From contig NZ_JANWOI010000004.1 of assembly GCF_027920805.1 (NCBI RefSeq), forward strand, positions 124,001 to 188,000: a stretch of DNA of 64,000 nucleotides, written 5' to 3'. Shown one piece after another: positions 1-8,258 of the stretch. The notes beneath the pieces were generated by a model. The model was not told where the DNA came from. It saw only the letters and a program-made list of their open reading frames with translations, and did no database searches. The stretch's first letter is position 1; each line of letters begins with the position of its first letter. A program made the translations under genes and the position numbers. The stretch is from Govania unica. Its GTDB lineage: Bacteria; Pseudomonadota; Alphaproteobacteria; Sphingomonadales; Govanellaceae.

Positions 1-1458
1 GCTCTGGCGGCAGGGGCCACCGTTGGTCTTGGCAATATTGCTGTCCATGCCGAAGGCACGTACCGCAAATCCAATGATTTCCATATCCCGGGCTTTGCCA
101 AATCCAGGCTCCTGCGGGCCGAGGAAGCTGCAGCGGGTGAAGCGGATGCCAACGATCCCTACGGCGAGCAGCGGAACAGCGATGCCGAGACCAAGGATGG
201 CTCCATCGGTGCCTCCTATGTCGGGGATAAAGGGTTTCTGGGTGTCTCCTTCGCGCGGACGGAAATGAATTACGGCATCCCGGTCGAGGAAGCCGCGCGC
301 ATTGATATGCATCAGAACCGCTTCGATCTGATGGGACAACTGGATACGCCGTTCCTGATTTTCGACAGCACGAAAATCCGTTTCGGCTATGCCGATTATC
401 AGCATCAGGAGCTTGAAGGCGACAATGTCGGCACCACCTTCACCAACAAGGGCTGGGAAGGACGGCTTGAACTGGTGCAGAGTCCGTTCGGGCGGCTCAA
501 GGGGGCCATGGGCGTTCAGGCGTCGCGGCGCGATTTCGCGTCCTTTGGCGAGGAGGCGGTTTCGCCGCCGTCGCTGACCAACAACCGCGGCATTTTCGCT
601 GTGGAGGAACTGGATTTCAGCCCGCTTCATATCGAATTTGGCGGCCGCTTTGAACGCCAGACCGTGAATGCTACCACTCTTGGTCTTCAGCGTGCGTTCA
701 ACACGGTCAGCTTGTCCACGGGCGCGTCGTATGATCTGAGCGAAAACTGGCTCGCCGGGTTCACGCTGTCACGGTCAGAGCGTGCGCCGAACGCGGAAGA
801 ACTCTATTCAAACGGCCCTCACATCGCGACGCGGGCCTTTGAGATCGGCAATCCCGATCTGACCAAGGAAACGGCGACCACGGTCGAGGTTGTCTTGCGC
901 AAACAGGCGGGGCGTGTCACGGGCTCGCTCTCGCTCTATCACACCTGGTTCCGCAATTTTGTTTATGAGGCGGCTACTGGTGCTGAGATCGACGATCTGC
1001 CGGTGTTTCAGTTCTCGCAAGCGAACGCCAAATTTTATGGCGGGGAATTGGAGCTGGCGTTCAAAGCCATCGAACGCGAGGGCTTCTCGCTGACCCTTGA
1101 TGCGGCCGCCGATCTCGTGCGCGCCACCTTGACGGCCACGGGCGAGCCCCTGCCGCGCATTCCGCCGAAGCGCTTGACCCTCGGTGCCACCGGCAAGGGC
1201 GATCGTTATGACGTGCGGGTGGAGATGCAGCTGGTCGACAAACAGAATCGCCATGGCGATTTTGAATTGCCGACCGATGGCTATAGCCTGCTCAACGCGA
1301 GCTTCAATTATCATCCCTTTGCGGACCGCAACGTGACCCTGTCCCTGCAGGGCAGGAACCTGACCAATGCCGATGCGCGCAACAGCGCGTCCTTCATCAA
1401 GGATCTGGTGCCCATGCCGGGGCGGGATATCCGGTGCGGCGTCAATTACAAGTTCTGA
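1..1458 (+). CDS. TonB-dependent outer-membrane receptor, ZnuD-like (5' end missing)
   Basis: Only the C-terminal 485 codons are present; the frame is open from base 1, so the signal peptide and most of the plug lie upstream of the window. What is visible is beta-barrel: alternating hydrophobic/aromatic strands and a final strand ending GVNYKF with terminal Phe, the usual signal for outer-membrane insertion. The stretch SERAPNAEELYSNGPHIATR followed by FEIGNPDLTKE closely recalls the zinc receptor ZnuD, as does the segment YGIP...IDMHQNRFDL. In classical ZnuD a His/Asp-rich extracellular insert lies between those two pieces; here only a few residues (VEEAAR) separate them, so metal specificity is uncertain. 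It would import a large or scarce ligand across the outer membrane with TonB-ExbBD energy. Family assignment is firm; zinc as ligand is an inference. Confidence 0.85.
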   Translation, partial: ALAAGATVGLGNIAVHAEGTYRKSNDFHIPGFAKSRLLRAEEAAAGEADANDPYGEQRNSDAETKDGSIGASYVGDKGFLGVSFARTEMNYGIPVEEAARIDMHQNRFDLMGQLDTPFLIFDSTKIRFGYADYQHQELEGDNVGTTFTNKGWEGRLELVQSPFGRLKGAMGVQASRRDFASFGEEAVSPPSLTNNRGIFAVEELDFSPLHIEFGGRFERQTVNATTLGLQRAFNTVSLSTGASYDLSENWLAGFTLSRSERAPNAEELYSNGPHIATRAFEIGNPDLTKETATTVEVVLRKQAGRVTGSLSLYHTWFRNFVYEAATGAEIDDLPVFQFSQANAKFYGGELELAFKAIEREGFSLTLDAAADLVRATLTATGEPLPRIPPKRLTLGATGKGDRYDVRVEMQLVDKQNRHGDFELPTDGYSLLNASFNYHPFADRNVTLSLQGRNLTNADARNSASFIKDLVPMPGRDIRCGVNYKF

Positions 1459-1486
1459 TCCGGGGTGAAGACAGGAAATACTCCCC

Positions 1487-1570
1487 GTCATTGCGAGGCG
1501 CAGCCGAAGCAATCCAGTCTTACTGATGAAGGGTCTGGATCGCCACGCCGCTTACGCGGCTCGCGATGAC
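1487..1570. repeat. Dispersed palindromic repeat, type A
   Basis: An imperfect inverted repeat begins GTCATTGCGAGGCGCAGCCG and ends with GGCTCGCGATGAC. A near-identical copy lies at 16344-16428, and related copies with changed interior are at 32238-32331 and 32375-32468. It sits just after the stop codon of the receptor gene and does not code for protein. Confidence 0.8.
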
Positions 1571-1609
1571 GGATGGGAACAGTCCCACGTGGGCGGTCTC
1601 ATCTTATGT

Positions 1610-1638
1610 GTCATTGCCGGGTCAAGCCCGGCAATGAC
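1610..1638. repeat. Dispersed palindromic repeat, type B (single hairpin)
   Basis: A 12-base arm GTCATTGCCGGG is repeated in inverse after a 5-base loop (TCAAG). The same unit appears singly or doubled at 16438-16522, 53333-53406, 55041-55126 and 60540-60615. It lies between two convergent genes; there is no T-run, so it is not a standard terminator. Confidence 0.8.
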
Positions 1639-1658
1639 ATCCTGAGGGATTAATCCCC

Positions 1659-2330
1659 TCAGACCGTAACCGGCCACTGTTCCTGCCGGTAGGCGCTGTC
1701 CCAGAACATCCATTCATAGACCGAACAGAGGTTGAACGCCGTCACCATGCGCTGGCGTTCGGCGGGGCTTGCGGCTGCGGCGGTGGCGTCGGTGATGGCG
1801 ATGGCCTCTTTGACCGCATCGGCAAAGGCCGGGGCATTATAGGTATCGACCCAGGCCTGGTACGGATTATCCGGGGCGGAGATTTTCGCAATCTCCTGAC
1901 CCACATGCCAATAGATCCAGAAACAGGGCAGGATGGCCGCGACCAGTTCCTCATAGGATCCGGTGGCCGCCGTGGCCAGCAGGAAATTGCTGTAGCCCGC
2001 GCAGGCCGGGGATTTCTGCGCGGCCGCAAGGTCCGCGTCGCTGACCCCGAACTGATGCAGGAACCCCGCATGAAGCGCGCGTTCGACCTCAAGCGCGACC
2101 TGTGCGCTTTGGGCAAAAAACAGCATGGCTTCTGTGGTCGGCGACTTGGCCGAGGCCACGGACAGCGCCCGGGAATAGCTGTTGAGATAGAGCGAATCCT
2201 GCATCACATAAAAGCGGAAGCGATCCGCATCGAGGGTCCCGGACGCAAGGTCGCGGTTGAACGGCAGGTCAAGGATTTTGGTCAACAGACCGTCGATGCC
2301 GTGCCACAGATCGTCGGAAAATTTTGTCAT
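1659..2330 (-). CDS. tenA: TenA family thiaminase II / aminopyrimidine aminohydrolase
   Basis: The protein has 223 residues, the normal length for TenA. The family hydrolyses thiamine or, more often, aminomethyl-HMP (a thiamine breakdown product) to HMP for reuse in thiamine synthesis, in the cytoplasm. The active-site cysteine is visible at residue 136 in AAILPCFWIYWHVG, and the C-terminal glutamate motif appears as SVYEWMFWDSAY. The start chosen is the ATG whose complement is 2328-2330; an open frame continues upstream but runs into the receptor gene. The gene follows the TonB receptor at 2341-4515 after 10 bases and shares its TPP riboswitch, which supports a role in salvage of thiamine or its fragments. 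Function within the TenA family (thiaminase or aminohydrolase) cannot be separated from sequence alone. Confidence 0.92.
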   Translation of the reverse strand: MTKFSDDLWHGIDGLLTKILDLPFNRDLASGTLDADRFRFYVMQDSLYLNSYSRALSVASAKSPTTEAMLFFAQSAQVALEVERALHAGFLHQFGVSDADLAAAQKSPACAGYSNFLLATAATGSYEELVAAILPCFWIYWHVGQEIAKISAPDNPYQAWVDTYNAPAFADAVKEAIAITDATAAAASPAERQRMVTAFNLCSVYEWMFWDSAYRQEQWPVTV

Positions 2331-2340
2331 CAAGGTTCCC

Positions 2341-4515
2341 TTAGAATTTCGCGCCGAGGGTTGCGCCATAGGTGCGACCGCGATTGAGCGTGAAGCTGTC
2401 GAACGGACCATTCGGCCCAAGCCCCGCAAGCAAGGCCACCTGATCCTGACCAAAGGCCGAGATGGCCCAGCGTTCATCGGCCAGATTCTTGCCCCAAAGC
2501 GCGAAACTCCAATGCGGCGTCTCATAGGCGATGCGGGCGTCGATCATGTCATGGGCGGGGGCATAAAGCACATTGTTGATCTCGTAAAAGACCTTGCCGA
2601 TGCGGGTGTAATCGGCGCGCAGTACGATATTCGCGTCATGTTTCACCGGAATGCTGTAGCCGACCCCGAAGGCGAGGTTCGACCGCGCATTGTTCGGTGT
2701 CTTGTTGCCAGCGTAATCATGGGGCAGGGCAGTGATCGGATCGGGGGCGACCAGGGTTTTGATTTCCGCATCGGTCAGCGCATAGGAGGCATTGACCGTA
2801 AGCCCCGGTGCAAGTTCGGCCACGGCCGCGAGTTCGAACCCGAGCACATCGACGCGCGGCGCGTTGAAGGCGAGATCAAGTCCGCTGACAAAAGCGAAAT
2901 ACTGGAAATTCTTGTAGCGGGTGTAATAGCCGGCGGCGGTGGTCACGAGCCTGCCGTCAAAAAATGCGGCCTTGGCCCCAGCTTCGACTGTCTGTGTTTT
3001 TTCGGGTTTGAAGGTCGCGGTGAATGTATCGCCCGGCCCCGGCAGCGGATTGAAGCCGCCGGTCTTGAAGCCCTGGCCATAGGTCGCATAAATCAGGCTG
3101 TCGGCGTCAAGTTTGTAGGATAGCGAAATCTTCGGCTGAAAATTATCGAAGGTCTTGCTGCGCTGTTCGACGAAATCGTCACTCTCGACCCCGCTCACGT
3201 GGACTCGACGGTCGTCGCGGTCATAGCGGAGGGCGACGGTCGCCTCAAGTGCCTCGCTCAGGTCATAACTCGCCTGCGCGAAGGCGGCCAGCTGGGTTGA
3301 TCGGGTGCGGAAGCGTGGGGCTTCTTCGCCGAACAGCAGGGGGCCGAAATCATCGACGCGGATATTGGTCACATCCTGCAGGAAGCCGCCGACGATCCAG
3401 CGTAGACGCCGGTCATCGGGCGAGACATAGCGCAGTTCCTGGGTCCAGACATGGATGTCTTTCGGTTGCGACACCGGCTGGATGCCGTCCGGATAATAGG
3501 GCACGCCTTCAAAGGTGATCGGTTTGTCATGGCGGTAATCCAGTTCCTCGACGAAGTTCTTTGAATAGCTGTCATAGGCGCTGGTTGAAATCACCTGGCC
3601 GCCGAAGGCCGGGTCCCAGATGAGACGGAGACTTGCCCGTTGCCACTCGCGGTCGGCCTTGCCTTCGAAATCGCCGATGGGGTTGGTGAGCGCCACGCCC
3701 GACAGACGGCCGGCATAAGGCCCGGTCACATTGTTTGACGACACATAGGCAGCACCACCCTTTTCCGACATGACCGAAAGCCCGAGTTCGGCGCTTAGGC
3801 TGTCGCTGAGCTTGGCGTCGAGGCGCAGGCGGGCGTTGCGGCTGGTGAAGTAATCGACGTTTTTGTCGAGATAGTCGTTATGGATAAAGCCGTCGCTGTC
3901 GTAATAGGAACCGGCGAGGCGGAAGGTCAGCTTGTCGCCGGCGATAGGCCCGCCGACGCCGCCTTCGGCGGTGAATGTGTTGCCGTTGCCATAACCGATT
4001 TCGCCGTCGCCGGTCCAGATGGCGCTTGGGGCTTTGGTGGCCACATTGATGACGCCACCAATGGCGTTCTTGCCATAAAGCGCGCCCTGCGGCCCTTTGA
4101 GGATTTCCACACGTTCGAGGTCATAAAGCCGGGTGGTGAAGAACTCGGTATCGGCAAAGGGCACGCCATCGACCACATAGGCCACCGACGGGGCTTGCAG
4201 ACGATCGGTCGAGACGCCGCGCACGGTGATGATATTGGTGCCGGGGTCCTGATCATTGACCATGAACACGCCGGGCGTCGCCGTCAGCACATCGTCGATG
4301 GTTTTAAGCGAGCGGGTGACCAGCGTATCGGCCCCGAACACGCTGATGCTGTCGGGGATGCGGAGTGCGGCTTCGGTGCGTCCGCGCGCGGTGACCAGAA
4401 TATTTTCAAGGGTGGTGACGCGGTCTGCTGCGGCGTCCGGTTCGGCGCGGGCTGGGGTACTGAGTGCGGCAAAGGCGGTTGTGGCCAGGATGAGGCCGGT
4501 GAAAGTCTGTGACAT
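2341..4515 (-). CDS. TonB-dependent receptor, thiamine-regulated
   Basis: This is a 724-residue outer-membrane receptor. Residues 1-24 are a signal peptide ending TPARA. A TonB-box-like LENILVTARG follows, then a plug domain (VTIRGVS-type element seen as IITVRGVSTDRL, and VEILKGPQGALYGKNAIGG at about residues 135-155) and a C-terminal barrel ending in Phe. The ATG at 4513-4515 is preferred because it begins the signal peptide and has a GGAG upstream; the open frame further upstream overlaps the riboswitch. A TPP riboswitch precedes the gene and tenA follows it, so the likely substrate is thiamine, its phosphate or a pyrimidine precursor. Outer-membrane receptors under TPP control are known in several Gram-negative groups; the ligand here is inferred from regulation only. 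Confidence 0.92.
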   Translation of the reverse strand: MSQTFTGLILATTAFAALSTPARAEPDAAADRVTTLENILVTARGRTEAALRIPDSISVFGADTLVTRSLKTIDDVLTATPGVFMVNDQDPGTNIITVRGVSTDRLQAPSVAYVVDGVPFADTEFFTTRLYDLERVEILKGPQGALYGKNAIGGVINVATKAPSAIWTGDGEIGYGNGNTFTAEGGVGGPIAGDKLTFRLAGSYYDSDGFIHNDYLDKNVDYFTSRNARLRLDAKLSDSLSAELGLSVMSEKGGAAYVSSNNVTGPYAGRLSGVALTNPIGDFEGKADREWQRASLRLIWDPAFGGQVISTSAYDSYSKNFVEELDYRHDKPITFEGVPYYPDGIQPVSQPKDIHVWTQELRYVSPDDRRLRWIVGGFLQDVTNIRVDDFGPLLFGEEAPRFRTRSTQLAAFAQASYDLSEALEATVALRYDRDDRRVHVSGVESDDFVEQRSKTFDNFQPKISLSYKLDADSLIYATYGQGFKTGGFNPLPGPGDTFTATFKPEKTQTVEAGAKAAFFDGRLVTTAAGYYTRYKNFQYFAFVSGLDLAFNAPRVDVLGFELAAVAELAPGLTVNASYALTDAEIKTLVAPDPITALPHDYAGNKTPNNARSNLAFGVGYSIPVKHDANIVLRADYTRIGKVFYEINNVLYAPAHDMIDARIAYETPHWSFALWGKNLADERWAISAFGQDQVALLAGLGPNGPFDSFTLNRGRTYGATLGAKF

Positions 4516-4609
4516 GACGTCAGGCTCCGAATGTTCAGCGATAACCGCTGAGGGTCGAGCCCCCGATCGGAACAGGACAGGCCTTAACACGAATGGTGAC
4601 AAATGGCGG

Positions 4610-4710
4610 CCTGCCATGCGTCCCTCTCCCTTCGCTGGTGCTAGCCAGATCAGGTTCGGTGGGTATAATCTCAGTCCCTCTCCCCATGAGAAGGACACCC
4701 CAGTGGAACG
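4610..4710 (-). promoter_or_regulatory. TPP (thiamine pyrophosphate) riboswitch, THI element
   Basis: Read on the minus strand the sequence contains the conserved THI-box blocks in order: GGGGTGTCC (4693-4701), ACTGAGATTATACCC, GAACCTGATCTGG, then CTAGCACCAGCGAAGGGA ending near 4620. These are the CUGAGA, ACCC, CCUGAUCUGG and CCAGCGAAGGGA signatures of TPP aptamers. It lies about 100 bases before the TonB-receptor start, so it should lower receptor and tenA expression when thiamine pyrophosphate is plentiful. A small hairpin (CAGCG-GTTAT-CGCTG, 4537-4551) lies between the aptamer and the ribosome-binding site and could be part of the expression platform; no U-tract terminator is seen, which suggests control of translation. 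Confidence 0.93.
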
Positions 4711-4716
4711 GCCGCA

Positions 4717-4745
4717 GGGATCGCAGATTGCCGGGCGGTTGTCAA
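4717..4745 (-). promoter_or_regulatory. Candidate promoter of the TPP-controlled receptor-tenA operon
   Basis: A perfect -35 hexamer TTGACA (complement of 4740-4745) is followed after 17 bases by GATCCC, a poor -10. The predicted start of transcription falls at the 5' end of the riboswitch, which is the strongest reason to propose it. It begins just beyond the stop codon of the upstream lipoprotein gene. Confidence 0.4.
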
Positions 4746-4746
4746 G

Positions 4747-5679
4747 TTAGCCTGCTGGCTTGCAGGGGTCGTTGCGCGGGATGGCCGGGGTGAACCAGAC
4801 ATAATCATAGGCCGCGATGTCATAGTCCGTGGGGCTGGACTGTCCCGGCCGGGTTTCCATAAAAGCGATGCTCAGGACCCTGCCGTGCGCACCAAGGCGG
4901 TGCAGCTGATAGGGCACGGCGCGGTCTTTCCGCACATGCTCGGCCTCGGCGATCAGCAGGGCGTTGTCGGGTGTCGACATCAGCGCCCGGGTCATTTCGG
5001 CGTCGCGGGCGAACTGGATTTCGGCGAAGGCTTGCACCACCCGCTCGGGCAGTGCGCCGCAATGGCTCGACTGGATGGCGTCACGAAGCGCGGGGCCCAC
5101 GGCCTCGGGCAGTGCTGCGGGCAAGGCGAGATCGGCGCGGGTTTTATCATCAAACGCGGCCGAGCCGGATCGATGAAGCGCCGGCAACAGCGTGCGGTCG
5201 AGATTGCCAGCCATGATCGGCACGCCGCCGCGCACGGCCGCAGTGAAAATCGGCTCATAGGCAGCCCAGTCGGGCCAGCCGCTGTTGTCCCAGTCGAGGA
5301 ACAGACGGAGGGTGGCGGCATTGTCGCGCGGAGTTTCGGAGAAAAGCTTAAGCGCCTTGTCCTGGTCGGTACTGATCATTTCGGCCACAAGGGCAAAGCG
5401 GCGGTTTTTTTCCACGAGCGCCCGCATCGCCCAGGCCTCAAGGGCGTGATGGCGCGGATTGTCATGAACTTCACCCAGCAGCACAAAACGCGCCTCCGTC
5501 ATGGCCTGCAACAGGGTGTCAGGGGTGACGAAGCGCTCCCCGGCCACCGACCAGATGCGGTCGTCGAGTGACTGGGGCGTTCTGTAAGACCCGGGCGGTG
5601 GCGCGGGCACGCAGGCGGCCAGAAGGCCACATAGGGCGAGCGTCAGACCCTGAATCTTACGCCCGGCGCTTATGAACAT
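4747..5679 (-). CDS. ChaN family haem/iron-regulated lipoprotein
   Basis: The protein has 310 residues. It starts with a lipoprotein signal peptide with lipobox LLAAC, so it should be acylated and anchored in an outer or inner membrane. The body matches the ChaN family (DUF399): FVLLGEVHDNPRHHALEAW near residue 70 with the Glu-His pair typical of the fold, and the later GNLDRT segment. ChaN of Campylobacter binds haem as a dimer; the general function of the family is unsettled. The start overlaps the 3' end of the J-domain gene by 23 bases, so the two are probably cotranscribed from the promoter at 6213-6241. The start chosen is the ATG that gives a signal peptide; longer frames lack one. Confidence 0.83.
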   Translation of the reverse strand: MFISAGRKIQGLTLALCGLLAACVPAPPPGSYRTPQSLDDRIWSVAGERFVTPDTLLQAMTEARFVLLGEVHDNPRHHALEAWAMRALVEKNRRFALVAEMISTDQDKALKLFSETPRDNAATLRLFLDWDNSGWPDWAAYEPIFTAAVRGGVPIMAGNLDRTLLPALHRSGSAAFDDKTRADLALPAALPEAVGPALRDAIQSSHCGALPERVVQAFAEIQFARDAEMTRALMSTPDNALLIAEAEHVRKDRAVPYQLHRLGAHGRVLSIAFMETRPGQSSPTDYDIAAYDYVWFTPAIPRNDPCKPAG

Positions 5680-6181
5680 CGCTGCGTCGCAACAGAGCAT
5701 AGGCCTGATGGATAACATGGAACTTGGCGGCGGCGTCTGCGGCGGCCTCTCCCGGGTTGGAGTCGGGATGGAACTGTTTGGCGAGTTGGCGGTAGCGGCT
5801 TTTGATCTCGTCTTCGCTCGCCTCTTCCTCAAGCCCGAGCAGGCCGAGGGCGCGCCGTTCCTCAGGCGTCCAGAGCGAGCCGCTTTCGGCAAAGCTCCAG
5901 GCGGCGGTTTGTTTATAGCTTTGAGCGGTGCGCGCTTCGGCCTCGGCCGCGCGCATCATGTCGTCATAGCTCATGCCCGAGAAATAGTTCCAGGACCGGT
6001 TATATTCCGCCGCGTGGGTCTGACAGAACCAGTATTTCTCATCCGAACTGCGGGATTTAGGGGCTGGATGCGCTCCGGGATGCGTGCAGCCGGCATGGTC
6101 GCAGCCTCGCGTTTTTTGCGCCTGCGTCTCTCCGCCGTACCCGCCCCAACGCGGAAATCCCCAACTTCTCGAACGTGACAT
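5657..6181 (-). CDS. J-domain (DnaJ-like) protein with N-terminal Cys/His motif
   Basis: This 174-residue protein carries a C-terminal J domain (about 110-170) with the HPD tripeptide in QLAKQFHPDSNPG, which stimulates DnaK ATPase. The N-terminal half contains TRGCDHAGCTHPGAH and YWFCQTHAAEYN, a cysteine/histidine pattern that looks able to bind zinc and is typical of an alphaproteobacterial J-protein family. It lacks the Gly/Phe and CXXCXGXG regions of true DnaJ, so it is a class III co-chaperone with unknown client. The ATG has a TTGAGG ribosome-binding site six bases upstream. The downstream ChaN lipoprotein gene overlaps its end by 23 bases. Confidence 0.87.
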   Translation of the reverse strand: MSRSRSWGFPRWGGYGGETQAQKTRGCDHAGCTHPGAHPAPKSRSSDEKYWFCQTHAAEYNRSWNYFSGMSYDDMMRAAEAEARTAQSYKQTAAWSFAESGSLWTPEERRALGLLGLEEEASEDEIKSRYRQLAKQFHPDSNPGEAAADAAAKFHVIHQAYALLRRSDVHKRRA

Positions 6182-6212
6182 GGTTACCTCAAGTGCAGAG
6201 TCTCAACCGTCT

Positions 6213-6241
6213 ATTATGGGGATTGCCATGCTGGCTGACAA
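6213..6241 (-). promoter_or_regulatory. Sigma-70 type promoter of the J-protein/ChaN operon
   Basis: On the minus strand TTGTCA (6236-6241) and CATAAT (6213-6218) are separated by 17 bases, each one mismatch from consensus. Transcription would start about 25 bases before the J-protein ATG. Confidence 0.6.
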
Positions 6242-6265
6242 TTGGTGTCGGGCCCCGGACGGCGG

Positions 6266-6301
6266 AAAAAAGAAAACCCCGACGATCACGCCGGGGTTTT
6301 C
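6266..6301 (-). terminator. Rho-independent terminator of pckA
   Basis: On the minus strand AAAACCCCGGCGTGATCG is followed by TCGGGGTTTTCTTTTTTCC: a CCCCG/CGGGG stem with flanking A/T pairs and a long T-run. It begins about 20 bases after the pckA stop codon. Confidence 0.85.
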
Positions 6302-6321
6302 CATCTTGCAAATCAGAGCGT

Positions 6322-7929
6322 TCAGGCGGCCGAGGGGGCGGCGGCGCGTACGGCGTCGTCGACGTAATCGGCGAATTCCTTGAAGTTCTCGATAAAGAGA
6401 CCAACAAGTTCCTGAGCTTTTTTGTCATAGGCCGCAGCATCGGCCCAGGTGTCGCGCGGATTGAGGATCTTGCTGTCGACGCCCGGTACGGAGACCGGAA
6501 CCTCGAAGCCGAAATTCTCGTCCGTGCGCATGGGCACGCTGGCGAGCGAGCCGTCAAGGGCGGCAGCGAGCAGGGCCCGGGTCGCCTTGATCGGCATGCG
6601 CGAGCCAACGCCATAGACGCCGCCGGTCCAGCCGGTGTTAACCAGCCAGCAGTTGACATGCTGCTTGGCGATCTTTTCGCGCAGCAGATTGCCGTAAACC
6701 GACGGATGACGCGACATGAACGGCGCACCGAAGCAGGTCGAGAAGGTCGCCTGCGGTTCTGCGCCGAGGCCCTTTTCAGTCCCGGCCACTTTGGCGGTAT
6801 AACCCGACAGGAAGTGATACATGGCCTGTTCAGGGGTCAGTTTGGCGATGGGCGGCAGCACGCCGAAGGCGTCAGCCGTCAGCATGATGATGTTCTTCGG
6901 CGGCGCGCCGATGCCGGTTTCCGACGTGTTCGGAATGAACTCAATCGGATAGGCGCCACGGGTGTTCTCGGTATGCTGGCTGTCGTCGAGATCGAGGATG
7001 CGGGTATCCGGGTCCATGACCACGTTTTCAAGCACGGTGCCGAAACGTTTGGTGGTGGCATAAATTTCCGGCTCGGCTTCGGCCGAGAGGCGGATCATCT
7101 TGGCGTAGCAGCCGCCTTCGAAGTTGAACACGGCGTTGTCCGACCAGCCATGCTCGTCGTCGCCGATGAGCGTGCGGCTCGGATCGGCCGAAAGCGTGGT
7201 CTTGCCGGTGCCGGACAGGCCGAAGAAAATGGCGGTATCGCCATCCTTGCCGATATTGGCCGAGCAATGCATCGGCATCACGCCCTTGGCGGGCAGAATG
7301 TAATTGAGGATGGTGAACACCGATTTCTTGATTTCCCCGGCATAGGAGGTGCCGGCGATCAGCACGATCTTTTTACCGAAATGGGCGGTGATCACGGTTT
7401 CCGAACGGGTGCCGTCCACTGCCGGATCGGCAAAGAAATTCGGCGCGTGCAGAATGACATATTCAGGATCGAACCCGGCAAGATGCTCATGCCCCGGGAG
7501 GATCAGCAGGTTGCGGATGAACAGGCTGTGCCACGGGCTTTCGGTGATGACCCGAACCGGCAGGCGATAGTCTTCCTGGGCCCCGGCCCAGAGATCCTGG
7601 ACGAACAGCTCCTTGCTGTCGAGATAGGCCTGGATCTTTTGATGCAGGCCGTCGAACTGCGCTTCCGAGATCGGGCGGTTGACCGCGCCCCACCAGATGT
7701 TGCTGTCGCTTGAGGGTTCCTTGACCAGGAACTTGTCGTTTGCCGAGCGGCCGGTATGCTGGCCGGTGCGGACCACAAGAGCCCCGCCTTCCGCCATCAC
7801 GCCATCGCCGCGGCGAATCGTTTCTTCATAAAGAGCTTCGGTGCCAAGGTTCCAGTTGACTTGTGCCTGCGGCTTTAGTCCCTGCTTCTCGACGCCATTT
7901 TTGCTGATATAGGGCCCGACGTTAATCAC
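6322..7929 (-). CDS. pckA: Phosphoenolpyruvate carboxykinase (ATP)
   Basis: PckA converts oxaloacetate and ATP to phosphoenolpyruvate, CO2 and ADP, the first committed step of gluconeogenesis in the cytoplasm. The 535-residue length is normal for the ATP-dependent enzyme. The kinase P-loop is [15 protein letters not shown] near residue 240, preceded by HCSANIG (the PEPCK-specific Ser/His segment) and followed by LIGDDEHGW with metal-binding Asp residues. The start is GTG at 7929 with an AAGGA ribosome-binding site nine bases upstream. It is transcribed divergently from chvI-chvG; this neighbourhood is conserved in rhizobia, where ChvI affects pckA expression, so the 329-base intergenic region may carry ChvI sites. 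A strong terminator follows. Confidence 0.97.
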   Translation of the reverse strand: MINVGPYISKNGVEKQGLKPQAQVNWNLGTEALYEETIRRGDGVMAEGGALVVRTGQHTGRSANDKFLVKEPSSDSNIWWGAVNRPISEAQFDGLHQKIQAYLDSKELFVQDLWAGAQEDYRLPVRVITESPWHSLFIRNLLILPGHEHLAGFDPEYVILHAPNFFADPAVDGTRSETVITAHFGKKIVLIAGTSYAGEIKKSVFTILNYILPAKGVMPMHCSANIGKDGDTAIFFGLSGTGKTTLSADPSRTLIGDDEHGWSDNAVFNFEGGCYAKMIRLSAEAEPEIYATTKRFGTVLENVVMDPDTRILDLDDSQHTENTRGAYPIEFIPNTSETGIGAPPKNIIMLTADAFGVLPPIAKLTPEQAMYHFLSGYTAKVAGTEKGLGAEPQATFSTCFGAPFMSRHPSVYGNLLREKIAKQHVNCWLVNTGWTGGVYGVGSRMPIKATRALLAAALDGSLASVPMRTDENFGFEVPVSVPGVDSKILNPRDTWADAAAYDKKAQELVGLFIENFKEFADYVDDAVRAAAPSAA

Positions 7930-8258
7930 GATGTCCGTTCCTTAATGTTCGCGGAGTTTCTTAGATAAGGCTTCCGCATGCTTTTCGCTTTGAACAGACC
8001 TATCACTAGTTTTTAGCCCGCCGTTTGTCCATATCTTCTCGACGCTGGGGTATTCTGGTGCCGTATTCCGACTCCGTCCTCCAACGGGGTCAAGGATATC
8101 CGGTCGCCCCCCCTCCCGTCAAAGGGCTCTTTTTGCGTCCGGGGACGACGGTTTGCCTTGGTGATTTCGGGCGGAGTGACTATATACTCAGCCCGTTGAT
8201 ATGGTTCGATCTGCCACTGAGTATGTCCGGTTGCTGCGTTCGAAGGGATCTGGCGTTT
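7930..8258. other. Divergent regulatory region between pckA and chvI
   Basis: A 329-base stretch without a gene. On the plus strand it holds a chvI promoter candidate (8158-8186) and an 8-base inverted repeat ATACTCAG/CTGAGTAT (8184-8191 and 8217-8224). On the minus strand the only clear signal for pckA is its ribosome-binding site; I could not find a convincing -35/-10 pair. An open frame reaching back from chvI through this region looks non-coding. Confidence 0.6.
8158..8186 (+). promoter_or_regulatory. Candidate chvI promoter
   Basis: TTGGTG (8158-8163), a 17-base spacer and TATATA (8181-8186). The predicted leader is about 65 bases and contains the second arm of an ATACTCAG/CTGAGTAT inverted repeat whose first arm overlaps the -10. 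Confidence 0.5.
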
